Origin: Tolypothrix tenuis PCC 7101
GTDB lineage: Bacteria; Cyanobacteriota; Cyanobacteriia; Cyanobacteriales; Nostocaceae
DNA length: 64,000 bases
Direction of reading: 5' to 3'
NCBI RefSeq assembly: GCF_002368295.1
Contig: NZ_AP018248.1
Coordinates: 2,167,977 to 2,231,976 of the forward strand
A program made the position numbers and the translations under genes. Below the pieces are notes generated by a model. The model was not told the origin of the DNA. It did no database searches and worked only from the letters and a program-made list of their open reading frames with translations. Each line of letters starts with the position of its first letter. Within the stretch, counting starts at the first letter, position 1. This document shows, piece after piece, positions 26,944 to 35,813 of this stretch.

Positions 26944-27291
26944 CTATTTCTATGAAAGCATAAAAAACTAGTACCACTACAAAGCTAATACCAATTTGAG
27001 AAAAGAATGTGACAGATTTTATGGGCAAGGCGTTGCCTTGCTCTCCAAATGATTGATCTGTCGCAAACATTATTTGAATTGGTTTAATTTTCAGTGATTT
27101 TTGAACAGTTTGAAATTTCAGATTGATTTTAGCCACATTGTATTAGTATTTCACCCAGGAACCTTTATTTCTCCCGTAGCCCCTAGCCATTTCCCCTTAC
27201 TCCAGATTTCGCTTCTATAGTTAAAGGTCAACAGCCTCAAGTTTTTTACCCTTGACTATTGACCTTTAACTTTTTACTATCCACTAAAAAA
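26944..27291. other. Spacer between chorismate lyase and tRNA-Leu
   Basis: The 348 bases contain GGCAAGGCGTTGCCTTGCTC (27022-27041), a small inverted repeat of a kind common in these genomes. Tandem units (TTGACCTTTAAC and GACTATTGACC) lie around 27215-27275. A 68-codon minus-strand frame that covers this repeat was not accepted as a gene. Confidence 0.5.
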
Positions 27292-27372
27292 TGCGGATGG
27301 CGAGACTCGAACTCGCAAGGCAAAGCCACACGCACCTCAAGCGTGCGCGTATACCAATTCCGCCACATCCGC
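27292..27372 (-). tRNA. tRNA-Leu (anticodon GAG)
   Basis: The minus strand reads GCGGATG at the 5' end and CATCCGC plus A at the 3' end, giving a full 7-base acceptor stem. The anticodon stem CACGC/GCGTG holds the loop TTGAGGT, so the anticodon is GAG, reading CUU and CUC. A long variable arm (TGGCTTTGCCTT) marks it as class II. The T arm is GCGAG-TTCGAGT-CTCGC. CCA is not encoded. Length is 81 bases. Confidence 0.95.
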
Positions 27373-27745
27373 ACGGTTTTTATCACTGAAAATAGAATAT
27401 AGCATAAATTTTCTGCTAGTGGATACTAGACTGACAGAAATATAGTCACTTCCCGAGAGATATTAAAAGGGGTATGCCAACGTGGGGTACAAAGTACGCT
27501 TGTACAAACCTAATTCGGGTAAATGCAGCAGGAGACTAACAATAGAAATATTGTTAATCTAGTTAAACCCCCGTAGGCATTCTCAGCCAAATCCTAGCCT
27601 TTGGGAGACTACCCAAGGGCTGATAGACTCTTCTTGGAGGAGGTTGGGGAATCTCCTGTCATAATTTGAAATAAGGCGGAAAGCATTGTTGCAAGTTGAA
27701 TGGGAGAGAATGTCAATCTACTGGTACTGATCTCGAAACTAGAAA
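27373..27745. other. Leader region between tRNA-Leu and accC
   Basis: The 373 bases precede accC on the plus strand and tRNA-Leu on the minus strand, so both promoters should be here. AGTACGCTTGTACA at 27493-27506 resembles the cyanobacterial LexA box (GTAC-N4-GTAC) but is isolated evidence. No other feature stands out. Confidence 0.45.
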
Positions 27746-29089
27746 ATGAAGTTTGACAAAATATTAATTGCCAATCGGGGAGAAATCGCCCTTCGCATTC
27801 TCCGCGCCTGTGAAGAAATGGGAATTGCGACAGTTGCGGTTCACTCCACTGTTGATCGTAACGCTTTACATGTCCAACTTGCCGATGAAGCGGTTTGCAT
27901 TGGCGAACCCGCCAGCAGTAAAAGTTATTTGAATATCCCCAATATTATTGCTGCCGCCTTAACACGTAATGCCAGCGCCATTCATCCTGGATATGGCTTT
28001 TTAGCAGAAAATGCTCGGTTTGCAGAAATTTGTGCCGACCATCATATTGCTTTTATTGGCCCAACTCCTGAAGCGATACGCTTAATGGGCGATAAATCTA
28101 CTGCTAAGGAAACGATGTACAAAGCTGGGGTACCTACAGTACCTGGTAGCGATGGCTTAGTCGAATCTGAGCAAGAAGGATTAGCACTTGCCAAAGACAT
28201 TGGCTATCCAGTCATGATTAAAGCCACAGCCGGTGGCGGTGGCCGGGGTATGCGTTTAGTACGTTCTGAAAGCGAATTCGTTAAACTTTTCTTGGCTGCT
28301 CAAGGTGAAGCGGGTGCAGCTTTTGGTAATTCTGGCGTTTATATAGAAAAATTTATTGAGCGTCCACGCCACATTGAGTTTCAAATTTTGGCGGATAATT
28401 ATGGCAACGTTATCCACTTAGGCGAACGGGATTGCTCGATTCAACGCCGAAATCAAAAGCTTTTAGAAGAAGCCCCTAGCCCCGCACTCGATTCCGACCT
28501 GCGAGATAAAATGGGTCAGGCTGCCGTGAAAGCTGCCCAGTTTATTAACTATACCGGGGCTGGTACTATCGAATTTCTTTTGGATAGATCCGGTAAATTC
28601 TACTTTATGGAAATGAACACCCGGATTCAGGTGGAACATCCTGTAACAGAGATGATTACTGGAGTAGACTTAGTTGTCGAACAAATCCGGATTGCTCAAG
28701 GCGAAAGGCTGAGGCTGACACAAGACCAAGTAGTGTTAAAGGGTCATGCAATTGAATGCCGAATTAATGCCGAAGATCCTGACCACGACTTCCGCCCTTC
28801 ACCTGGACGTATTAGCGGCTATCTTCCCCCCGGTGGCCCTGGTGTACGGATTGATTCCCATGTTTACACCGATTACCAAATTCCCCCCTACTACGACTCG
28901 CTAATTGGCAAGTTAATTGTTTGGGGGCCAGATCGTCCCACTGCCATTACCCGCATGAAACGGGCATTACGGGAATGTGCTATCACCGGATTGCCTACTA
29001 CTATTGGGTTTCATCAAAGAATTATGGAAACTCCACAGTTCTTGCAGGGTAATGTTTACACTAATTTCGTGCAGGAGTTAAACGGATAA
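27746..29089 (+). CDS. accC: Acetyl-CoA carboxylase, biotin carboxylase subunit AccC
   Basis: This 447-residue ATP-grasp enzyme carboxylates biotin on AccB in the first step of fatty acid synthesis. The N-terminus FDKILIANRGEIALRILRAC, glycine loop GGGGRGM, and EMNTRIQVEHPVTE active-site segment are diagnostic. Length is normal. The ATG at 27746 has no strong ribosome site. accB, accA and accD are not in the window, in line with the scattered acc genes of cyanobacteria. Confidence 0.97.
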   Translation: MKFDKILIANRGEIALRILRACEEMGIATVAVHSTVDRNALHVQLADEAVCIGEPASSKSYLNIPNIIAAALTRNASAIHPGYGFLAENARFAEICADHHIAFIGPTPEAIRLMGDKSTAKETMYKAGVPTVPGSDGLVESEQEGLALAKDIGYPVMIKATAGGGGRGMRLVRSESEFVKLFLAAQGEAGAAFGNSGVYIEKFIERPRHIEFQILADNYGNVIHLGERDCSIQRRNQKLLEEAPSPALDSDLRDKMGQAAVKAAQFINYTGAGTIEFLLDRSGKFYFMEMNTRIQVEHPVTEMITGVDLVVEQIRIAQGERLRLTQDQVVLKGHAIECRINAEDPDHDFRPSPGRISGYLPPGGPGVRIDSHVYTDYQIPPYYDSLIGKLIVWGPDRPTAITRMKRALRECAITGLPTTIGFHQRIMETPQFLQGNVYTNFVQELNG

Positions 29090-29196
29090 GGGATTGGGGA
29101 CTGGGGACTAGGGACTGGGGAAGAGGAGGATGAGGGGGAAAAGGGAATAATTCTTAACTCAGCACTCAGTCCTCTCAATGCCCAATGCCCCATGCC
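29090..29196. repeat. Short tandem repeats between accC and yggT
   Basis: GGGGACT units, AACTCAGCACTCAGTCC and CCCAATGCCCCATGCCC units fill the spacer between the two convergent genes. The ACTCAGCACTCAG unit also occurs inside htpG. Confidence 0.65.
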
Positions 29197-29490
29197 CTAA
29201 CTTACATGAGACATCATGGTCAGTAATCCTTGCTGACCAAGCAGAATTTCTCGTAGCAAACTGCAAATCCCAACCCAAATAATAGGTGTAATATCTACTC
29301 CACCGATGGGTGGGACTAGTTTTCGCAACAAAGCTAAAAAAGGTTCAGTGGGCCAAGCTATGAGATTAGTAGGGAACCGATTTAGATCCACTTGCGGATA
29401 CCAAGTGAGAATGATGCGAAAAATGAACAAAAATATCATCAATCCCAATAAAGGGTTGAGAATCCAAGTAGTTAGGTTAACAACAGTCAT
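29197..29490 (-). CDS. YggT/YlmG family membrane protein
   Basis: The 97-residue protein has two hydrophobic segments (about 7-30 and 66-85) around the conserved FRIILTWYPQVD and PTEPFLALLRKLVPPIGGVDITPI motif of the YggT family. Chloroplast and cyanobacterial YlmG homologues are linked to nucleoid distribution and membrane organisation, but the mechanism is unclear. ATG at 29488-29490. It is convergent with accC. Confidence 0.85.
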   Translation of the reverse strand: MTVVNLTTWILNPLLGLMIFLFIFRIILTWYPQVDLNRFPTNLIAWPTEPFLALLRKLVPPIGGVDITPIIWVGICSLLREILLGQQGLLTMMSHVS

Positions 29491-29747
29491 TAGTTTGAAG
29501 TACTATCTGTGAACGCAGAAACAATCTAGGCAAGATTGCAAAAATTTTAAGCTTTGTAAACCACTCTCTATAATTTTAACCAAATGCTGTTACCTGCTCT
29601 TAGAGATGGAAAAGCAAATATCCAGCAGCCCTTAACTTAATTATTTATCAGGCCGTTGTCCTTTTGTGGCTGATGATTGTGAGGCTTCTCAAGGAAGTAA
29701 TACACTATTAGAATTATGATGAAGTGTGTAAAAAAAGGTTGAGAACT

Positions 29748-29867
29748 ATGACACCTGCTTTAGCAAATTTTCTTTGGAGTCTGTTGTGGGGTACTCTAAT
29801 TGTCGTTATCCCTGCGACAGTTGGTTTGATTTTCATTAGCCAAAAAGATAAAATCCAACGTTCATAA
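29748..29867 (+). CDS. psbX: Photosystem II protein PsbX
   Basis: This 39-residue single-span subunit of photosystem II starts MTPALANFLWSLLWGTLIVV and ends KDKIQRS. The family pattern (helix with Pro in the middle, then SQKDK) is clear. PsbX lies at the edge of the PSII core near cytochrome b559 and affects plastoquinone exchange at QB. The ATG at 29748 follows AAAAGGTTGAGAACT, a usable ribosome site. It lies upstream of ycf66, as in many cyanobacteria. It is too short for most ORF cut-offs. Confidence 0.95.
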   Translation: MTPALANFLWSLLWGTLIVVIPATVGLIFISQKDKIQRS

Positions 29868-30009
29868 TCTTGGCGGGGGTCAGCTTGACTCTCATAAACC
29901 TTTGTCTGTTGGCTATTTACCTGATTGCACCAAGAGCAGCAATTCCTCTTAACAAAGGACAAGGTATACTTAGCTGACAGACAAAAATTTTTTAGCTTTC
30001 GGTGGATAG

Positions 30010-30043
30010 CTTCAAAGCTTCTTTACCAGTGGCTTTGAAGCTT
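30010..30043 (+). repeat. Hairpin between psbX and ycf66
   Basis: AGCTTCAAAGC and GCTTTGAAGCT pair perfectly over 11 bases around a loop of about 12 bases. There is no T tract, so it may be an RNA-stabilising or processing element between the two genes rather than a terminator. Confidence 0.5.
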
Positions 30044-30119
30044 AAATATATTGTGCTTGATTAGAGTAGTGATTTTAATTGTGACTCGCTAACATAGATT
30101 TGATATTGGAAAAATAGCA

Positions 30120-31031
30120 ATGATAAATTTTGGGCTGAACTCAGCCAGTATTCTGGCTCAGGTAAATTTTGGGACAAACTCAGCCAGTATTTTGGGAATT
30201 TTCCTGGCTGTGGCTGGGGCAGCACTGTATTTTCTACGGACTGTGCGTCCCGAACTGTCACGAGATCAAGATATCTTTTTTGCAGCGGTAGGCTTACTTT
30301 GTGGCTTTATTTTAATCTTCCAGGGTTGGCGATTAGACCCAATTTTGCAATTTGGTCAGCTACTTTTAGTGGGTACAACTGTATTTTTTGCCGTAGAAAG
30401 TATTCGCTTACGTAGTATTGCTACCCAGCAAGCCAAGCGCAATACTCCCATTGTGGATGAAGAGCGCGAGGTGAGCAATAAATATTCCTATGAAAAGCGG
30501 CGACGGGGATATCAAGCTGAAGTGGATGATGATTTAGATCCCTTGCCTTATGAGGAAGAGGAACGCCCCGTACGACCCCGAATTCGTGCTAGCAGAGACG
30601 ATCGCTCTTCCCGTGATGATTATTATGCAGATCAATCTCCCCGTCGTTCAGAACGTCCCAGCAGTAGTAATGAAAGACCGGACTCAGGCGAAAGAAACCG
30701 TCGCCGCAGCTCCGGACGTTCTGGGAGCCGTCCTTCCGACAGATTGGATGAAGAAAGTTGGGGTTCTGCTTCTAGAGAAGTTGATGATTGGGATAGTTCG
30801 GGAAGTGAAGTTAGAAAACCTTCTCGCCGTGGTAATAACACGCCACAGCGTCCCGAAATTCGTGATGAAGATGTCACCCCCAGACCAAGGAAACGCCGTC
30901 CAGTTAATGATTCACCAGCTCGCAGAGAGCGTGAAGATGATGAGGCCATACCAACTGATTATGTAGAATACAAACCAATTGGAAGAACAGATGATGATTC
31001 TGATAATTCGACCAATTTTGATGATATCTAA
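30120..31031 (+). CDS. ycf66: Ycf66 family protein
   Basis: The protein has 303 residues, with an N-terminal membrane part (about 1-105, three hydrophobic segments; RTVRPELSRDQDIFFAAVGL, GWRLDPILQFGQLL) followed by a long, Arg/Asp/Ser-rich disordered tail. Ycf66 proteins occur in cyanobacteria and some plastids and have no firm function. The first 25 residues hold a tandem duplication (NFGLNSASIL then NFGTNSASIL). The tail contains many RDD, RRS and PRRS stretches and is probably unstructured. ATG at 30120. Confidence 0.85.
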   Translation: MINFGLNSASILAQVNFGTNSASILGIFLAVAGAALYFLRTVRPELSRDQDIFFAAVGLLCGFILIFQGWRLDPILQFGQLLLVGTTVFFAVESIRLRSIATQQAKRNTPIVDEEREVSNKYSYEKRRRGYQAEVDDDLDPLPYEEEERPVRPRIRASRDDRSSRDDYYADQSPRRSERPSSSNERPDSGERNRRRSSGRSGSRPSDRLDEESWGSASREVDDWDSSGSEVRKPSRRGNNTPQRPEIRDEDVTPRPRKRRPVNDSPARREREDDEAIPTDYVEYKPIGRTDDDSDNSTNFDDI

Positions 31032-31060
31032 AATAGTCAGGGCGATGGAAAATAGTTGAG

Positions 31061-31627
31061 GTGAAAAAATTTACACCGGGATTTTGGCTCCAACGACCGA
31101 TTCATTGGAGCCTAGTTTTTAGCTTGGCAAGTGTGCTTGTCTCTTGTAGTTCTAGTGATATTCCGCTTGGGCCTACTTCCCTCAACAGTCGTTCTACAGA
31201 GGAGCAACCGACTTTGAGTGGAAATGGGCGCTTTTTAGCGTTTGTATCCAATCGTAACGGTAGTCATCAAATTTTAATTTACGACTTACAGAATCAAAGT
31301 TTTATTCGCACCCCAGGCTTAAACCGACCGGAAACCATTGCCGAAAGTCCTAGCTTGAGCTACACAGGGCGCTACATTGTATACCTAACTAGCGATCAAG
31401 GCAGACCAGTAGTAGCGCTTTACGATCGCGCTACTCAACAATCACAAATCCTCACACCAGTCTATCGCGGCTGGGTGAGAAAACCAGGGATCAGCCCAGA
31501 TGGGCGTTATGTGGTATTTGAAACTGCTAGCCGTGGTCAGTGGGACGTTGAAGTCTTAGACCGGGGGCCAAATATTGAATTAGATATTCCCAATGGTGCA
31601 ACAGTTGCACCGCCTAATTCTCAATAG
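31061..31627 (+). CDS. PD40/TolB-like lipoprotein, copy 1
   Basis: The protein has 188 residues and starts with GTG at 31061. The signal and lipobox SLASVLVSC place Cys29 as the lipid-modified residue. The mature part has three PD40-type repeats as in TolB beta-propellers: LSGNGRFLAFVSNRNGSHQI, LSYTGRYIVYLTSDQGRP and ISPDGRYVVFETASRGQWD. Three blades are too few for a closed propeller, so it may dimerise or pair with its neighbour. It is 29 bases downstream of ycf66, probably co-transcribed. Role unknown. Confidence 0.78.
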   Translation: MKKFTPGFWLQRPIHWSLVFSLASVLVSCSSSDIPLGPTSLNSRSTEEQPTLSGNGRFLAFVSNRNGSHQILIYDLQNQSFIRTPGLNRPETIAESPSLSYTGRYIVYLTSDQGRPVVALYDRATQQSQILTPVYRGWVRKPGISPDGRYVVFETASRGQWDVEVLDRGPNIELDIPNGATVAPPNSQ

Positions 31628-31762
31628 GGTAAGGCTAGAAAAAGCGATCGCAGACTCTTTACGCTTCAAAATAAGTCTGTAATTTTTTGACTAGCTTCTT
31701 TAAAATCATCAAGGGGATTCAAGAATATTTTTTGGCTAGCCCCAGCCGCACAATTAAATATT

Positions 31763-32287
31763 ATGAAACGCTCTATTTTTATATCGGTATTTGCTTGCTC
31801 CAGTCTATTGACTGGTTGTTTTGGCTACCCACGCCTTTTGAGTTATCCGTTTGATCCTGGGGGTCGCAGTCTCAACAGTTTAGCCTCAGAATTAAATCCT
31901 CAAATTGCTGGCAGATATATTGTGTTTACTTCTGACAGAAGGGGAAGTCAAGATGTTTACTTATTTGATCGGATAACTGGCAATTTAGTAGATTTACCAG
32001 GTTTAAATTCTTTAGATACAATTGCTTCTCATCCCAGCGTTTCTGAGGATGGCCGTTATGTAGTTTTTGGGGCCAGTCGTCAAGGGCGATCGGCTATTGT
32101 ACTTTACGACAGGGAAACACGCCAATTGCGGAATTTAACGACAAATCTGCAAGCAGAAGTCCGCAATCCCACAATTAGCGCTGATGGTACTAGGATTGCT
32201 TTTGAATCTAGTAATAATGGGCAGTGGGATATTTTAGTCTATGACCGTTTTGGACAGCCGCTCAATATACCTCAAGATCCACGGTAA
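31763..32287 (+). CDS. PD40/TolB-like lipoprotein, copy 2
   Basis: The protein has 174 residues. The lipobox LLTGC gives Cys19. Again there are three PD40 repeats: IAGRYIVFTSDRRGSQDVYL, VSEDGRYVVFGASRQGRSAI and ISADGTRIAFESSNNGQWDI. Sequence and layout match copy 1, so the pair arose by tandem duplication. The 135-base spacer holds a HIP1 site but no hairpin. Likely anchored at a membrane facing the periplasm. Confidence 0.78.
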   Translation: MKRSIFISVFACSSLLTGCFGYPRLLSYPFDPGGRSLNSLASELNPQIAGRYIVFTSDRRGSQDVYLFDRITGNLVDLPGLNSLDTIASHPSVSEDGRYVVFGASRQGRSAIVLYDRETRQLRNLTTNLQAEVRNPTISADGTRIAFESSNNGQWDILVYDRFGQPLNIPQDPR

Positions 32288-32394
32288 GTAACTGTTAGGG
32301 GTGTCCTTAGTCATTTGTCATTGGGTAATTGGTAATTGGTAATTGGAATTAACAATTTCCCCCTGCTCCCTGCTCCCTGCCCCCCTGCTTTTTC
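32288..32394. repeat. Short tandem repeats after the second PD40 gene
   Basis: GTCATTTGTCATTGGG, four GGTAATT units, and CCCTGCTCCCTGC units run to the sdhB stop codon. This is the STRR type seen elsewhere in the window. Confidence 0.65.
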
Positions 32395-33402
32395 CTAATC
32401 CCTAGCCCCTACCTCCTCTTGCACAGATTCAATGAGCGATCGCACTTGTTGGGTACCTTCGGAAGATTCAAAGGAAAGGGGGAATTTACCTCTAGCAATC
32501 ATCCGTAAACCGAGGGGTGCTAAACTGAGCAATCCTCGTAAATCGCGAAAATAATTACCTACGACTTGTATACCAAATTGACGTTCATCAATCCAGCCAC
32601 CTGCTTTTACTAAGTCAATTAAGACTTTGCGGTGGCGAATTGAACGGCTAGCATCGGCTTGTTTACGAGCAAGTATTTCTTGTTTAATTTTAGTGATTTG
32701 CTCTAATGGTGCTACTTCCATCGGGCAAACTGCATCACAATACAAACAACGGGTACAACCCCACACTCCTTTAGTACCTTCGTTGTAATTTTCTAAGCGA
32801 GTTTCGGTTGTTTGGTCGCGTGAGTCTGCGACCATGCGATAAGCTTTGGCTAGGGCATGGGGGCCAACAAAATCAGGATTTACTTCACGAGCATTGCATT
32901 CTGAGTAGCAAGCTCCACACATAATACAATTACCTGTTTGATCGAGAAGCGATCGCTCTTGTGGCGTTTGCAAAAATTCTCTTTCTGGAACTTGTCTGGC
33001 TGCGGTACTCACATAGGGAGTTACTGCTTCTAAGTTATTCCAAAAACTGCCCATATCCACCACTAAATCCTTAATCACAGGCATATTACCAAGTGGTGCG
33101 ATCGTGATTTCTGGAATTGCATTTGCTTCCCTTCCTGGGGATGGAATTTTTGCTAATCTAGCTATTTCGCTGCCAACATTTTCCTTACAAGCTAAAGCAG
33201 AACGGCCATTGATTCGCATAGCGCAACTACCACAAATCGTATTGCGACAATTTTTGCGGAATGCTAAAGTTCCATCTTGTTCCCACTTAATGCGATTGAG
33301 ACAATCCAAGATTGTATTGCCAGGTTCTACCTCTAACAGGTAAGTTTTTACAACAGGGGAGGAATTTTGTTCTTGTCGAATGACCTTAAATAGAATTTCC
33401 AT
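32395..33402 (-). CDS. sdhB: Succinate dehydrogenase/fumarate reductase iron-sulfur subunit SdhB
   Basis: The protein has 335 residues from the ATG at 33400-33402; a TTG three codons upstream is possible. The N-terminal ferredoxin domain has CRNTICGSCAMRINGRSALAC for the 2Fe-2S cluster. The C-terminal domain has CIMCGACYSEC and CTRCLYCDAVCPMEV for the 4Fe-4S and 3Fe-4S clusters. It would pass electrons from succinate oxidation to plastoquinone at the membrane. The extra C-terminal about 80 residues make it longer than the E. coli subunit, as in other cyanobacteria. sdhA and a membrane anchor are absent here. Confidence 0.93.
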   Translation of the reverse strand: MEILFKVIRQEQNSSPVVKTYLLEVEPGNTILDCLNRIKWEQDGTLAFRKNCRNTICGSCAMRINGRSALACKENVGSEIARLAKIPSPGREANAIPEITIAPLGNMPVIKDLVVDMGSFWNNLEAVTPYVSTAARQVPEREFLQTPQERSLLDQTGNCIMCGACYSECNAREVNPDFVGPHALAKAYRMVADSRDQTTETRLENYNEGTKGVWGCTRCLYCDAVCPMEVAPLEQITKIKQEILARKQADASRSIRHRKVLIDLVKAGGWIDERQFGIQVVGNYFRDLRGLLSLAPLGLRMIARGKFPLSFESSEGTQQVRSLIESVQEEVGARD

Positions 33403-33411
33403 TATTACCAA

Positions 33412-35014
33412 CCAAAATTTTGAAATTATCTACCTGCCTGAAAACTCATCACTACAGGCTGATTACTCTAAAAAACGAGCTATACTCTTTTGGCTCTTTA
33501 TTCCAGGCTAGCTGTTAATAGACTGATGATTGAAAACTTAATAATTCTAGTACACAGCCGCAAAATAGAGTACCACCCAAAAACTACTCTTAAGCTACAT
33601 GATGTAAAGTTTTTGGAAGTTGAATTTCGTAAAAAGTTTTGATAATGAGCCACTATCTTGGGTAAGCTTCCCAGATTTTTACTAACGTTGCTAACTCTGC
33701 TTGACCTAGCAGACTTTTCCAGATAAATTTAAAATTCCGCGTAGTAGTAGTTTCAGGATTAGCATTAAAATTTTAGCCTTTGACGCACAGCGGGCTACAT
33801 TTGTGTCCGACTCTTGACCTAACATCAAAAAACGTAATTGCTACTTTACATTTAATTGACCTGTTAGGCAGTATAGGTAAAAAATGATTAGCCAGATCAG
33901 GACACATGGAAGTTGGCTCGAGAGGAAAAATAGATAAATTAAATCTACCTTAGGGTAGCACTACATCCTGATGTTCACAGCATCAACTCCTAGCTGGGAG
34001 AATACCTCAAATGCTTCTAAAATGGCACCTTTTGTTTATATAGAAGTGTTAAAGCGCTAATGAAGTCAAGTACTGGCAATAATGCACTAGACAGATGTAC
34101 AAAAATTAATTCTTCCCACAGATAGACCTAGAGAATCCTCTATCTGCTTTTTATCTGTTGGCTATCAATGGGACGAAAATCCTCAGGGATTTTTTACTCG
34201 TCTCAATCCAGCAAATCTTAGATTTAACTCAGTTGTCAAATCTGGCAGTCTAAATTAGAGGAATTTTGATAAAAGCACCATAGCAATACTCACCACTGCT
34301 ATCAAACCCTAGAAAAATCATCATCGTTTTTTACTTCCCCAAGCTAGTACATTTAAATAAAAGTTTACCAGTTAAATTTAATTCAAAATAAAACAACTAT
34401 TTTGTTATTATTAGTCCATGCTAGTATTTAATATAAAATTACAGAAGTAACAAACCCAGTATTAATAGCCGTACAAGCGCGGCTACTGCTGCTTTGTTGA
34501 TTTTGTAATGTAGAGACATGAAAATTCACGTCTCTACTAGCAGGACTAAAGGGTGTAGGCCTGTATGACCATATTCAAATCCCATGCTGTTCAAAGCTCT
34601 AGAGTAGTAGTAGGATAAACCTTCTAACTCAAAAGTAAGAAAGACCAGCATTGAAAGTGGAAAACCTGCAATTTCTTGATCTACGACTTATTGGTCGTAG
34701 GACTCACATAATTTGTAAAGGTGGCTGAAAGTTAAGCCGCTAAAGTAGCGCCAAAAGAAAAAATAATTTCATTTTCCTTGGCGAATCATGGTTAAAACTG
34801 ACGTAAAATCACCGAAATTAATACCTGTGATTACCATGAAACCTCATCTGTTGTGGATAACCATAATAGAGGCGCTATAGCTTCCCCCTATAAGCAGGAA
34901 TGTACCCTCACCTTAAGGGTCAACAGTTGCTCTGTGCAGATGCTAAAAAGCTAAATGCTGGCACAAGACAATATCGTTTATCAGTTTGGAGAAAGTAAGG
35001 AAACTTTGAGCATA
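33412..35014. other. 1.6-kb gene-poor region upstream of cyAbrB
   Basis: No open frame, tRNA or known RNA is seen. GTAGAGACATGAAAATTCACGTCTCTAC-type inverted repeat (arms at 34510-34519 and 34528-34537, one mismatch) is the clearest structure. A C-rich box (CTTCCCCCTATAAGC) lies near 34880. The region is large for this genome and may hold a long leader, small RNAs or a decayed gene. Confidence 0.5.
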
Positions 35015-35461
35015 ATGACTGAAACTGCAACCGCACCATTAACCGGAAAAGCATTGCTTGCTAAAGTAAAAGAGCTTTCCAATTTACCACGTCGAGAAAG
35101 AGCAAAGCAGTGCGGCTACTACACTGTTACTAAGAATAATCAGGTTCGTGTAAATCTCACTGATTTTTATGATGCTTTGCTATCGGCTAGAGGAATTCCA
35201 CTCAGCCCAGAAGCACCCAAAGATGGACGAGGCCGCGAACCGACATACCGTGTTAGCGTTCATCAAAATGGTCAGATTGTGATTGGTGCGACATACACCA
35301 AAGCAATGGGTTTAAAGCCAGGCGATGAATTTGAAATTAGATTGGGTTACAAGCACATTCACTTGATTCAACTTGGTGAAAGTGACAAAAAATTAACCCA
35401 GGATGATTTGGATGTTGATGACTTAGATGAAGAAGATTTAGAAGACGAAGACGAAGAATAA
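35015..35461 (+). CDS. AbrB-like transcriptional regulator (cyAbrB family)
   Basis: The protein has 148 residues from ATG at 35015 (MTETATAPLTGKALLAKVKE). An in-frame extension to 34955 exists but does not fit the family. The conserved core is LPRRERAKQCGYYTVTKNNQ and the AbrB-type DNA-binding strand region (YRVSVHQNGQIVIGATYTKA, about 90-130). A highly acidic tail (LDEEDLEDEDEE) ends it. cyAbrB proteins regulate nitrogen, carbon and heterocyst genes in cyanobacteria; whether this is cyAbrB1 or cyAbrB2 cannot be said. A 10-base hairpin lies downstream. Confidence 0.9.
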   Translation: MTETATAPLTGKALLAKVKELSNLPRRERAKQCGYYTVTKNNQVRVNLTDFYDALLSARGIPLSPEAPKDGRGREPTYRVSVHQNGQIVIGATYTKAMGLKPGDEFEIRLGYKHIHLIQLGESDKKLTQDDLDVDDLDEEDLEDEDEE

Positions 35462-35516
35462 GCGGTGCTAATGATAGAGGTAGGTTGAAAGTAAATACTG
35501 GATAACTTATCTCTAC

Positions 35517-35543
35517 AACTACAGCCGCGAGTTGGCTGTAGTT
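35517..35543 (+). terminator. Hairpin after cyAbrB
   Basis: AACTACAGCC (35517-35526) and GGCTGTAGTT (35534-35543) form a perfect 10-base stem with a 7-base loop. TGACCGTTTAATTTT follows, a modest T content. Probable terminator of the cyAbrB transcript. Confidence 0.65.
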
Positions 35544-35813
35544 TGACCGTTTAATTTTAGATTTTAAATTTTGGAAATTAGAATTTAAAATTTGCTTCCA
35601 AAGTTGAATTATGGTATAAGCAAACGTACTTATACACGCTTGGTGAGTAGTAAGCTAAGTGCAACCAATCTAAAATTGCTCATCGCTTCGTCTAGCCCAA
35701 TATCGATGGTATGGGGCCAATCTAAAATCTAAAAATCAAAATTGATTGACAATTCTGTCATCGATAAAAATACGATTTGACCTCTTGCATAAGTCACTAA
35801 CTTTAGTAGAGTC

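Noticed and set aside
26930..27136. 68-codon minus-strand frame overlapping the chorismate lyase start
   Set aside because: Its middle is encoded by a common GGCAAGGCGTTGCCTTGC inverted repeat, it overlaps the lyase start by 14 bases and has no clear homologue.
30550..30966. 138-codon frame overlapping ycf66 in another phase
   Set aside because: It lies in the Arg/Asp-rich tail of Ycf66 and has no features of its own.
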